Below, in pieces: positions 23,301 through 32,374 of a stretch of 64,000 nt of DNA (positions within the stretch are counted from its first letter, which is position 1; each line of letters starts with the position of its first letter). A program made the position numbers and the translations under genes. The DNA is taken from the NCBI GenBank assembly GCA_013396995.1, contig VWZP01005800.1:273205-337204 (forward strand). Reading direction: 5' to 3'. The stretch comes from Dicaeum eximium (taxonomy: Eukaryota > Chordata > Aves > Passeriformes > Dicaeidae). Below the pieces are notes generated by a model, which was not told the DNA's origin, made no database searches, and saw nothing but the letters and a program-made list of their open reading frames with translations.

Positions 23301-26300
23301 AAGTTCCTTTTCTGGTGGCTGGTGAAAATAGGCAGAGACTTGCTCTGCAGGCTGCTCTGAGCGTGGATTTTCATCTTAAGGAGCAAAAATGCCTCCTTAA
23401 GGAGGAGCTCTGCCAAGCCCTGAGGTGTTGCTGGGTCATTCCATGGCTCGGTGTTCATGGAATCACCCGGTTAGAAAAGACCCCTCAGATCATCAAGCCC
23501 AACCATTATCCCAGCACTGCCAGGTCCATCACTAAACCATGTCCCTGAGTGCCACATCTAGGCAATTTTTGAACACTTCCAGGGGTGGTGATTCCACCTG
23601 GATCCATTCTAGGATGGAAGCTCAGTACAGCTTCCATAAAAATTAAAGGGGACGTCATCAAGGACTTTGTCTGTAAGACCTGACTTATACTTTATTTGGG
23701 ACACCATTAACTCCTTGATTATGAACAAGTGCCCAATAAATGGGGACATGTCTCTGACAGTCTGCACCAAACTGCTGCCTTTTGGATCTGTGTAAAAAGG
23801 CAGGAGGAAAAATCAGCGTCGTGTAAAGGGAGAATTCCCCACTAGTCCCTAACACCAAGTGCACGTCTCTTAGCATCAAAAAAACCCACACAAAGCTAAA
23901 TTTGAAACTGAAAAATGGCACTAGATGGCAGCATGTGACACCACAAGCTGTGGTCCAGGCTGGCATCACTTTGGGAAGGCACTGAGGCCACCAGCACGGG
24001 GTGGATGAAGGCAAAAATCCTCCCACAGCCCTCAGCTCATCACCCTGCCCTGCTGGGGAAGCCAAGCTTCAGGTTTTTGGGTAAAGCTCTGCCCCAGGCT
24101 GGAAAATTGACTTTTCCCTGTAGTTGTTGTGAAGGTCACAGGTTTTTGTCTGGAAATACTCTCTGACCACGATCCTCTAAAAGTCCTTGGGGAGGCCACA
24201 TCACCCTGCTCTGCTGCCTTTGGGAATATTCCCACAGGAAAAAGGCTTTTGCTGGAGCTGTGACACTCCCCAAGGGCAACAGCAGCAGAACAGGGTAGGA
24301 TTCACAGTCTTTGTCCTGAAATGAGTGTTGGCAATGAGTGTCTCAATAATACACAAGTACAGCCGCAAAAGTAAAATTTTGGAAATAAAATCAATAATTA
24401 AAATTTCCGTGCTGGTCAGAGATTTCTAAAGAAAACTGTGATTCCATAGGACAGTCTTCAGGGTGTGGGTGGGCTCAATTCAGATGCCACTGTTGCCTCA
24501 TCCCACCAAACCCAGGGACATGTTATTCCATAGCTGGTGGCAGCCTCTGAGCTCTGAAGCCACCAGTGTCACCCAGAGCCACACCCTGAGGGGAGCAGGT
24601 TTAAGTGGCCCCATTTGGTGGCTCTTCTGTTCTTTATTGTATTTAAAAGATCATAATCACAGCAAGGAAGTGTCAAGCAAAGAATCCTCCGACGGATTTA
24701 CTGTCCACAGAATCATGGAAATCTGAAATTTTTGGCTTGGGAGGGACTTTGAGGACCAAGCTCCTTGTCATGAGCAGGGACACCTTTCACTAGACCAGGC
24801 TGCTCCAAGTGGGTTCAGGTTGGATATTAGGAAGAAATGCCCATGAGTGAACACTGGATTCGAGCTGTGGCTTCAGCAGTGCCAAGAACAGGGGGACAAA
24901 TAAAGATCTGAAGATATTTCTGTGATTTAGTTATGTAAGGGCAGCCCTTGAAGCAAATCTTGACTGTTAGGTCAGGTATAGTCATGGGGTTTGGGTCTTG
25001 GGGAGGAATGGATCTGGGAACCAGATCTGCCACCAGCTGGGAAGTGCAGGATGGGGAATTTGAGGGAGTTTGGGCAGGCACAGAGCATGAACAGCAATTC
25101 CTGAAACCCAGAGAAATTGCTGTGTCTGTCACCACCCCGTGGGGCACAGCATGTCTGCCTGTGTCACCATCTCTGCTCTGGAGCTGGTGCCTTCCCCTCA
25201 GGAGCCAAAACCACACGATGCAAGTTGGATCCTTTCTGCAAAGGGCTCTGTCTTGGCCACACTGGCCCCATGGGAGCACCAGGGTCTGGCTGCAGGACAC
25301 CCCAGAGGACAGTGGTGGCCCAGCAGAGGTGGCCCCGTGTCCTTGCTGGGTGCCCCCAGAGCACACAAGCTCGTGATCACCCAAAAGTAGGACATCCCCT
25401 TGTGTTGCTGTAGGGTGTTTGCTTCCCCCACCGTGGTGCTGTGACACGTGGCCCTGTCCCCAAAAAGCCCACGGGGAAGGGTCAGTCAGGGCAGCTCCAG
25501 GGAGCTTCCACACCCCCCTTACTTGAGGCCTTCGAGGTGGGTGCTGCTTGATGATGCTGCTTCCATCCTTTCCTGGCAAGGTGTTCAAAGAGAGGGGCCC
25601 TTAAAGGTTAAAGAAAGGGATGAAGTTACTTTTGGGTGACCATCAGGGCTTAGGTGCACTCAGCAATAGCTCTGGGCCCTGTTGTTGGGTTGGCATGTCC
25701 CACTGAAGTCCCTGTCTGTGTATTCCAATGACACGTGGAATATTTTACTGGCTGCAGACATAAAGTGGGTGAACTGTGCCTGGGATCTCTAACAAATACC
25801 TCTCCAGCTTCCCTCTAAACCACTCATGCTTCCAAACATGACCATCACCATCCTTGTGTCTCCTGTGGCCTCTCCCAGCCCCTGGGATTTGGGTGGTCAA
25901 GGGACTCTCCTCATCCCACACCCTGAAACCATCAGCTGGCCAAGAACCCCTGATCTCTGCTGCCTTCCCCTGCCCTGCTAAAGCCAGGCCCAGGCAGCAG
26001 TTTGGTCTTTTCCTGCTGCTCAGCCCCTGAGACTTGATTATTGTTATTTTCTGGTGGGACTGAGCGATACCTCTGCTGATTTACTGACTGTGGCAGGGCT
26101 GGGCTGCAGCAGCAGGGGCAAAAGGGCTGTGCCTGGTGCACTCCCAGAGCCTGGAAATCAGCCCAAAAGAACGTGTCCCAGTGTCCCAGTGATCCCCTGG
26201 CAGGAATTAAGGCAGAGCTTTCTCTGAGGCCTGGACGGATCCACGCTCGGGTCTCCCAGGTGGGCGCCGCTGCCCCTTTTGTTCTTTTCTTGCACAAATA

Positions 26301-28761
26301 AATACTTGCACGTGCAGGAAGTATTTCCTTCACACAACAGCTTATCTGTTTATCCCACCTATTCACCCCAAAAGACTGTCCTGGTGCATTCAAATGGCAT
26401 TTCCCACCTGGAGTTGAGTGAGGTGAGGCTGAGCAGCTCCACAGGGTGGGAGCCCTGAGGAGGGAACAGGGGAGGAGAGCTGGGGGTAAAGTGCAGGAAG
26501 AACTGATTATAGCTGATGCCAATTTAATAGTCATATTTAACAAGAAAAGTAGTATTTTGGAGGTCAGTTTATGGGGGACTTCCTTGAACCTCATGGAAGA
26601 TCACCAGGCTGGGCTCTTGGAGAAGAGAGAGAAGACAGTCACAGAATGGTGGAATGGTTTGGGTTGGAAGTGACCCTAAATATCACTTTTGTTCCCACCC
26701 CCTGCCATGGGCAGGGTCACTTTCCACTATCCCAGATTGCTCTATCCTTGGAACTCTTGGACACTTCCAGGGATCCAGGGGCAGCCACAGCTTCCCTGGG
26801 CAACCTGTGCCAGGGCCTCACACCCTCACAGGGAGGAATTTCTTCCTCCTGTGAGGGTGCTGGGATGTGGGAGATGGTGACTCCATCTGTAAATGTTTTG
26901 CAGAGCCCTGGCAATGTTTAACCCCTGAGTGAAGCCGTGGCTGCTCCACACAGGCAGGAATGGGAGCCTGAAGGAAAAATTTCCAGCCCAGGAGGCTCCT
27001 CTGGAGACAAACCTCATCTGCATCAGCCTGTTAGGGAAAAAGGGGATTGTGGAGTTTTGCCTCTATCTGCAGGCAAGTGGGTGCACAGGGAGTTTCTGAG
27101 GGGAAAGGAAAAGGGAAGGAGGGGGCCCAAGGGGATGGGAACAGGGACATGACACAAGGAGGTGGCTGTGACTTAGGAGAAGCTTGTCCTGGTGAAGGGC
27201 ACAGCTTTGAGGGGGTTTATTTCTCCCTTTTGAGGTTTGATGGTTTGTGTTGTGCCTGTTTGGGGTTGTTTTGAATTTTTCCCTCCCATCCCAAGCATGT
27301 GGCTTGTAGGACATTTGCCTTCATCCTCTGCAGACACAGAACTGGGGGTGAGGGCTGGCTGTCCCCAAATCATCAAGCCCCAGCTCAGGGCATCCTTGTG
27401 ACCCCTGTTCTCCTGTTTTGCACCTTGGTGCTTCAGCAGCAGCAGATCCTCCTCTCAGGGGAAATCTGGGTTTAAAATAAGCCAAGCTGAACCCTCCTAA
27501 ACCAAATAAAACCTATTCTTTTGGAGGCTTTGCTTATTTAGACAGCAGCTCGAGCTAATACTTCGCTCAGGTCCTCCTGAGCATACTCGTCTTGTTTCTG
27601 GAAATGGAAAGTCATGGAAGATTGCATTTATTAATTCTTTTTATAAAATACAAATTTTCTAACAAGGATTTGTTAAATGCCCAGTGATAATTTTCCAGAA
27701 CAGGAACATTTGGTTGTTCTTGCTCTCATGGAGCCCTTAAAACCTGCTCTTCTACAGCAAGACCTGATCTGTATTCTCCCCAAAACCTCAGTTCTGGGAA
27801 TGTCACTGCCATTACTCCAGAGGTTTATTTGCTCTCACTGCTTCCTGATGCCACCTGATGAATGATCCTGAAGGAAATATTCAGCCTCTGGTGAAGCAGC
27901 AGTGCTTAACACCATGTGCTGTGGGTCAGAAATTGATATTTTGGGAATGGAAAAACACAGAGGGGGTTGCTGGGGGTGCAGATCCTCCTCCCTCTGCTTC
28001 ACCCTTCCTCACACCCCGTTGGTTTTCATGGATGTTTCTCCCTACACTCCCCTAACAGCTGTGGGAAGCATTTGCCAGCATCTAGCTCATTGTAGAGAGC
28101 TGCACATCCTCTTCCAGATGGATGCAGATCTCTGGGAAGGATCTGGGTATGGATGGAGTTTAAAGGCTGTGGGGAGAGGCTGCTTGTAGGGAAATTGGTG
28201 ACTGATTCCAGGGCTGAGCTTTACCTGCCCAGAATCTGGTTCTGGTTAGGGCAGGGATGTGGTGGGGCTCACGGGGGCTGGACAGGGGCTTCCCTGGGCA
28301 CAGGTGGGTGCCAGGGTGATGCTGGGCTGGTTCCAGGGGGTGACTGATGACAGCAAGGAGCTGGGACCTGGGCTCTGCTGAGCGAGGCGCTTTCCGAAAC
28401 AGCACAAGGGGGAAAATGGGAGTCTGGGAGTTTTCCTAAAGCTAAACCATCCTGGAAACGGCAAAAATGGCACAAAGCTGGTGATGCAGAGCAGCACACC
28501 CCTGCACACACCCCACAGCAGCAAACCCACAGCCCCAGTGAGCCCTGGCTCACATCACCCCAGCAGTGACCCCTCACCTGCAGCGGCTCTCCCGCACCGC
28601 GTCTCCCGCAGAGGGGGCAGCTCCAGCTGGAAGAGGGGCTGTCCCCAGGGTGAGGGCTGTCCTGGCTCTCTGGGGCCACTCACAGAGGCCACATCCCCCT
28701 GGCTGGGCACTGGGGCCACCCTGGTCACCTTGGGGTGCGCCTTGGAGGAGCTCAGGCCCAT
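20151..28761 (-). CDS. CCDC198: CCDC198 (C14orf105 orthologue), complete coding region, six exons
   Basis: Joined coding exons on the minus strand: 28761-28578, 25599-25523, 22811-22725, 21706-21608, 21233-21083, 20386-20151. They total 834 nt, 277 codons plus stop, close to the length I recall in mammals (just under 300). All phases agree (1, 0, 0, 0, 1) and every junction has GT and AG. The protein starts MGLSSSK, with Gly2 and Ser6 as in an N-myristoylation signal, and has conserved blocks LPPLRE (residues 49-54), SIIKQHPPRR (about 75-84), VLEKR (117-121), LHKLQMLDLTRKRRE (about 135-149), a basic helical stretch AELKRNLHREAKINKQ (150-165), and the C-terminal FWDSSSTGSE plus LVRTKTERVSLFDDFFD. 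These match remembered mammalian CCDC198 block by block. The middle helices are charged and could form a short coiled coil. In mammals the gene is expressed strongly in kidney and has been named FAME; its molecular role is poorly known. It is transcribed toward NAA30 (tail to tail). Confidence 0.9.
20387..21082 (-). other. CCDC198: CCDC198 intron 5
   Basis: Unique intronic sequence with GT/AG ends. No repeat or RNA gene recognised. Confidence 0.8.
21083..21233 (-). CDS. CCDC198: CCDC198 coding exon 5
   Basis: 151 nt, residues 150-199. Acceptor 'tttgcaaacccag|GCG', donor CCTG|GTAAGT, phase 1. It begins AELKRNLHREAKINKQKMKE, the strongest helical match to the family, then a Ser/Pro-rich linker ending SPEDDPG. 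Confidence 0.88.
21608..21706 (-). CDS. CCDC198: CCDC198 coding exon 4
   Basis: 99 nt, phase 0 at both ends, residues 117-149. Acceptor 'taccttgtag|GTG', donor GAG|GTAACG (weaker than consensus). It encodes VLEKRGQSLNPLPGRRQ then HLHKLQMLDLTRKRRE, a basic amphipathic helix like that of the mammalian protein. Confidence 0.88.
21707..22724 (-). other. CCDC198: CCDC198 intron 3, carrying a CR1 copy
   Basis: Contains the CR1 fragment at 22071-22412. Otherwise nothing recognised. Confidence 0.8.
22071..22412 (-). mobile_element. CR1 LINE fragment, about 340 bp
   Basis: Minus-strand CR1: 'ttatagaattgttaaggttg', 'tgtccccaagtgccacatcc', 'gccctgggcagcctgttcta', 'ctaaacctctcctggcacaa', 'attccctgggagcagagcct'. 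Sense-oriented relative to CCDC198. Confidence 0.93.
22725..22811 (-). CDS. CCDC198: CCDC198 coding exon 3 (29 codons)
   Basis: 87 nt, phase 0 at both ends. Acceptor 'tggacttgcag|AGG', donor AAAG|GTAAGT. It encodes RLEPAIPPQAITPVKPWSQR and EVAASPKPK, residues 88-116, matching the K/R-L-E-P...I-T...S-Q-R-E pattern of the mammalian exon. Too short to stand out as an open frame; found by searching for the expected exon between its neighbours. Confidence 0.85.
23455..23605 (-). mobile_element. CR1 LINE 3'-end fragment
   Basis: Minus-strand CR1: 'catggaatcacccggttaga', 'aaaagacccctcagatcatc', 'ccatgtccctgagtgccaca'. More diverged than most copies here. Confidence 0.85.
24707..24808 (-). mobile_element. 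CR1 LINE 3'-end fragment
   Basis: Minus-strand CR1 remnant: 'cacagaatcatggaaatctg', 'ggcttgggagggactttgag', 'actagaccaggctgctccaa'. Confidence 0.85.
24811..24850 (+). mobile_element. CR1 LINE scrap in opposite orientation
   Basis: 'gggttcaggttggatattag' followed by 'gaagaaat' is the plus-strand CR1 pattern, joined head to head with the minus-strand copy just left of it. Confidence 0.6.
25523..25599 (-). CDS. CCDC198: CCDC198 coding exon 2
   Basis: 77 nt, residues 62-87. Acceptor 'tttctttaacctttaag|GG', donor CAA|GTAAGG. It encodes GPLSLNTLPGKDGSSIIKQH followed by PPRRPQ. The SIIK-x-HPP block is the family anchor. A later AG (25573) would also keep the frame but lose conserved length. The 253-codon frame running on to 24827 is intronic. 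Confidence 0.88.
25600..28577 (-). other. CCDC198: CCDC198 intron 1
   Basis: About 3 kb, with one CR1 fragment (26640-26845). Open frames up to 220 codons (25932-26594, minus) have no family features. Confidence 0.8.
26640..26845 (-). mobile_element. CR1 LINE 3' fragment
   Basis: Minus-strand CR1: 'cacagaatggtggaatggtt', 'gggttggaagtgaccctaaa', 'cagggatccaggggcagcca'. Confidence 0.93.
28578..28761 (-). CDS. CCDC198: CCDC198 coding exon 1
   Basis: Residues 1-61. ATG at 28761-28759 has A at -3 and G at +4, a strong context. It starts one base after a possible acceptor ('tggctctgcag|g'), so an upstream 5' UTR exon probably splices here; that argues against the in-frame ATG at 28911, which would add 50 unsupported residues. 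The exon ends GCAG|GTGAGG at phase 1. Ends in LPPLRETRCGRAAA. Confidence 0.9.
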
Positions 28762-29298
28762 CCTGCAGAGCCAGGGCTCTGGCAGGACACAAAAACCCCT
28801 CGTGCCTGCCTGGACATGGAGAGGGATCTTTGTGAGCCGCTCAGGCAGCTCCCTGCCAGCTCCCACAGATGTCCTTCCCAGCTGGGTTAAACATTGACCC
28901 ATCCCCAGCATTCCCTGAGGGATGAGAGGTGGCTGCTGCTGGCAGAGGAGGGAAAAGCAGCTCGGGAGCCAAGCCCTGCAGAAACTTTGTTTTTTACCTA
29001 CAGGTGGTTTTCAGCCAGGGCCACCACCTCAGCTGGCCTGTAGGTATTTCTTCAAGCAGCTCTTTTGCTGAATATTCAGGTTTTGGAAGGAAATTCAATC
29101 CCTGGAGCACCAGGAGGGTTAAAGTGTCTCCCATCCTGCATGGGAGAATAAAGCCTGGCCTGGAAATAAAGCCCAGCCCAGGAGCTTCCCCCACCTTTGC
29201 TGCTGCTGGCCGAGGGCACTGCTGGAAAAAAATGCAGCTTTAGGATAAAACTAACTGAGAATATTGGTAAAAGTGAGTCATATTTGATAGTTCATGAA
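28762..29298. other. CCDC198 upstream region
   Basis: GC-rich sequence above the CCDC198 start. A 5' UTR exon and promoter are expected at or above this, but I see no TATA box or CpG island strong enough to place them. Confidence 0.35.
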
Positions 29299-29403
29299 AT
29301 CACAGAATTGTAGAAGGGTTTGGGTTGGAAAGGACCTTAAAGCTCTTCTAGTTCCACCCTCTTCCATGGGCAGGGACACTTTCCACCAGACCAGGTTTGC
29401 CCC
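29299..29403 (-). mobile_element. CR1 LINE 3'-end fragment
   Basis: Minus-strand CR1: 'cacagaattgtagaagggtt', 'tgggttggaaaggaccttaa', 'gggcagggacactttccacc'. Confidence 0.93.
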
Positions 29404-30530
29404 AGAAGAAAATATTCATCCCTGGAACAACCCAACCAGTTCATGTTTTCAGCCACAAAGCACCAACATCTCTATAATTTTACTTTTCCCAGGTCACACA
29501 GGACACGAGGGAGCAGAGCAGCCTGGCCTGTATCTTTTTTTTTCCTCCTTCTTTTCAAATGAAAATGTAAAACCAACACCCTGATTCCTTCCTGACTTTC
29601 CCAATGCTTACTGCCTATTTTTCTTTTTATTTTAATTACCTTCCCCCAGCTGAGAACAGGTCATTCCTGTTAAGCAGCTTGGGAAAATCATGAATTAAAT
29701 GCAGTGATGGATGAGTGGGAGCAGTGGAAACCCACACGGATGTTCAAGGCCTTGGTGCTTTATCTGGTGTTTGACCCAGGTGCTGCCAAAATCCTGCCAG
29801 GGATGCTCATCCTTCTCTTTAACTGGGGGTTATTTAATGCAATAATGTCGTTTTATTTTGTCTATATGTGAAGTTCAGTGAAATTCCTGAGTACTGAGCT
29901 GTAGGAACACGGGGCTGGAGGAGCTTTGGTCCCATACAGAGCCACTGGGGACAGCCCACAGTCCCTCCCAGGAGAGCTGGAAGAATTTTATCCCTTTCTC
30001 CCATTTCATTTACTGCTTTAAACTCGCTCCCAAACTCAGCTGGAACTTTTAAGCGATGATGATCCCGCCAAAATTGGATTTTTCAGCAAATTTATTGCAG
30101 TCAAAATGAAATCATTGACTGCTAAGTGCTCTGCTGCCTTTGCTTGAAGGAAGATGCTGGGAAAAGCTCGAGGGTAGGGCAGTGCCATAACTGACCTCTA
30201 AAATACTACTTTTCTTGTTAAATATGACTATTAGATTTTGGCAGGGCATTTCCACACGGAGGGGCAGAGTTTGTTACTCACCCTCACACAGGGCAGAGAT
30301 GAAGCGAGGGGCACCACTCAAACCCCCAAACTCAAACCCCCAACTCTGCCATAAAGCTTCTCCTCAAAAATGAGTTTTAAATCATGAAAAAAACCGTGGG
30401 CAAAGAGGAGATGCAGCAGGGACACTCACTTCTCCTTCCAGCCATAAGGAGAATCTGATAAGGCAGATCAAAAGTGCCATTTTCCTCGTGAGATGGTGCC
30501 AGAGAAATGGAGCCTCACACCACTAATGTT
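29404..30530. other. Intergenic sequence, nothing recognised
   Basis: Unique sequence between CCDC198 and SLC35F4. No gene or repeat is evident. Confidence 0.5.
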
Positions 30531-30534
30531 GAGG

Positions 30535-30605
30535 GGTTTTTTGGGTTGGGTTTTTTTTTGTTTGTTTGTTTGTTTTTTTTTTGTTTTGTTTTGTTTTGGT
30601 TAGGG
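30535..30605. repeat. T/G-rich low-complexity tract
   Basis: (GTTT)n and T-runs with interspersed G, the strand-complement type of the A/C tracts at 19.5 and 40.9 kb. It sits immediately left of the LTR-like block. Confidence 0.88.
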
Positions 30606-30616
30606 TTGGGACTAAA

Positions 30617-30935
30617 TGTGTGAGCTGGTGTTGTATTCTCGCAGTCTCAGTCACAGAGAAAAGGTAATTTCTCACAGGCTCATCCCGTGGGAGAGCTCAG
30701 AGAAAGAATTAAAGCAATCATTGTCTCAATCTCTGCGCCTGGTGTGTGTGAAAGATGTTTACAGGTAGGTGCTGCTCCCTGATTGACCAACGGTGTGAGA
30801 GAAGTTTCCTAAAGACCAATCCAGTCTTAGGTTCACGATATTCTCTATAAGAAGTGTGAATTTGTATTAATAAATGCCTTTTATGCCTTCTGAATCATGT
30901 CACCTTCTTTACTGTCCCCTATACCTCTGGTGACA
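30617..30935 (+). mobile_element. Probable solo LTR of an avian endogenous retrovirus
   Basis: About 320 bp starting TGTGTGAG and ending GGTGACA (TG...CA ends). A TATA-like TATAA at 30846-30850 is followed by AATAAA at 30869-30874, then a T/C-rich stretch and 'acctctggtgaca', an arrangement typical of the U3-R-U5 of avian retroviral LTRs. No gag, pol or env frames lie on either side, so this would be a solo LTR. I could not find a clean target-site duplication, so the exact ends are uncertain. Confidence 0.5.
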
Positions 30936-31924
30936 GGATGGTATTTTTTGTTCGGACTTAGATGTTTATTAGTTTTTATTTACATTATAGTTTTATAAAC
31001 TGTGAGTTTTATAGTGTTTTACTTTAATAAATTAAAAATGGAGCTGTATTTCTTTTTTTTATAAGGTTTTTTAAGGACAAACTGTTTAATGAAGAAATGA
31101 TACTTAAATTATTTTTATATTTAGCTAATTATTTACATGATTCTTTTTTCCCCTGACAGAAATACCATCAAAAAACACCCCTAACTACTTTCCAGTTGGT
31201 TTTATTCTTCCTTAAAAAAAAAAAAAACCCAACAAAAGGTTTTTCTGCCTATCAAGAGCTCTCAAATAAAGACAGTCTTGTGTGGTCAATCCCAGGAATG
31301 CTGTAAACCAGCCTAAATTACACAGCAGGGCTTAGGGAAGGGACTGCGAGGTTGGTTGGTTTGATTTGGCTTTTCAGAGACTTTTCCACAGTAGAGATTA
31401 AGAAAAATATTCATTTGTCCCAACTCTAGAAAATAGGAAGTGGCACTTCCAGGGACAGGGGCCATCCAGGGTGTTCCATCTCTCCTGAGACCTCTGTAGC
31501 TCAGCTGGGAGTGCAGCTTTTCTGGGAGAAAACAAGGTAAATAAAGTGATTTTGCTTCACTAAAGGCACTTCTAGAAATGTGGAGTGGAAGGAGGCACAG
31601 CTCAGTGTGGTCTGGGAGGAGAGGCCTCACGCTCTGCACATCATGGAATATTTATCCCGATAAAAATTGGGAATATCAATGCCAACATCAGAAATGAATT
31701 CTCCAAAGTGCCAGGAGAGGTTTGAAATGCTTTTCCAAAACTGCTACTTTGCTGAAAGGGCACTTCACTGAAAGTAAGTCAAGATGTTAAATTCTGAGAT
31801 ATAGCTGGAAATATCCAAGATTTGTATCCTCCAAAATGGCTCTACTTCTGCCAGCAAAGAGATATAAATTATGTAAACTTGATCCACATGTTAAACTCAC
31901 GAACTCAGAAAGACACAAGTGTTT
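30936..31924. other. Intergenic sequence downstream of SLC35F4
   Basis: AT-rich sequence with T-runs. The open frame 31313-31639 (minus) has no features. Confidence 0.5.
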
Positions 31925-31925
31925 G

Positions 31926-32132
31926 TTTATTACAAAAGATTTTATTGTAGTTATTTACACCCGTTCCTCGTTAAGTGTATAAATGTAAACATTTATTATA
32001 GATGTATTTCTCTTATCTTACAGCTCATCCCCTGCTCAGGTTAGATGACATTTTTTGAAGCATACAGGTGGTGAGGAAAGTTCAGCCATATTCACAGAAT
32101 ATACATGTGCCTGCAGGGAGAGTCCCCCAGCC
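31926..32132 (-). other. SLC35F4: SLC35F4 3' UTR with clustered poly(A) signals
   Basis: Minus-strand AATAAA hexamers (TTTATT on plus) occur at 31992-31997, 31941-31946 and 31926-31931, 136-207 nt after the stop. The clustering suggests the 3' end lies near 31900-31970. Confidence 0.65.
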
Positions 32133-32374
32133 CTAGGCCAGCGGGATGGACACGGCCCCGTTGGCTCTGCTCCTGCTCCTCGTGTGGACGCTGGATTCCG
32201 TGATGTCCTCGGAGTGATCCTCGCTCTTCTTCTCCTTCAGGCTGTTGATGAACCTCAGGGTGATCTCGTCCCACTCCTCGGGCAGCAGCATCAGCAGGAA
32301 CCCGATGCAGATGATGATGGTGGCCCCCAGCCGCACCACGCTGAAGATCATTTTGTGCTTCAACAGGTCCACGG
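32133..32374 (-). CDS. SLC35F4: SLC35F4 terminal coding exon 7
   Basis: 242 nt, residues 335-414 and TAG stop (32135-32133). Acceptor 'cctcccctcccag|CCG'. It begins VDLLKHKMIFSVVRLGATII, contains the last membrane helix and LLPEEWDEITLRFINSLKEK, and ends in a polar tail finishing RANGAVSIPLA. Confidence 0.95.

Larger units (their letters stand above)
22812..25522 (-). other. CCDC198: CCDC198 intron 2
   Basis: About 2.7 kb with CR1 fragments at 23455-23605 and 24707-24850. The 253-codon minus frame 24827-25588 runs through intron and is only real in exon 2. Confidence 0.8.

Noticed and set aside
24827..25588. 253-codon minus-strand frame, the longest in the window
   Set aside because: Only its first part lies in a real exon (CCDC198 exon 2, ending at a GTAAGG donor at 25522). 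The rest is intron with low-complexity Gly/Pro/Ser composition.
25932..26594. 220-codon minus-strand frame in CCDC198 intron 1
   Set aside because: No family similarity, no acceptor/donor pair in phase with the CCDC198 exons.
28762..28911. 50-residue N-terminal extension of CCDC198
   Set aside because: It would hide the myristoylation start, has no family match, and is probably cut by a UTR splice acceptor at 28762.
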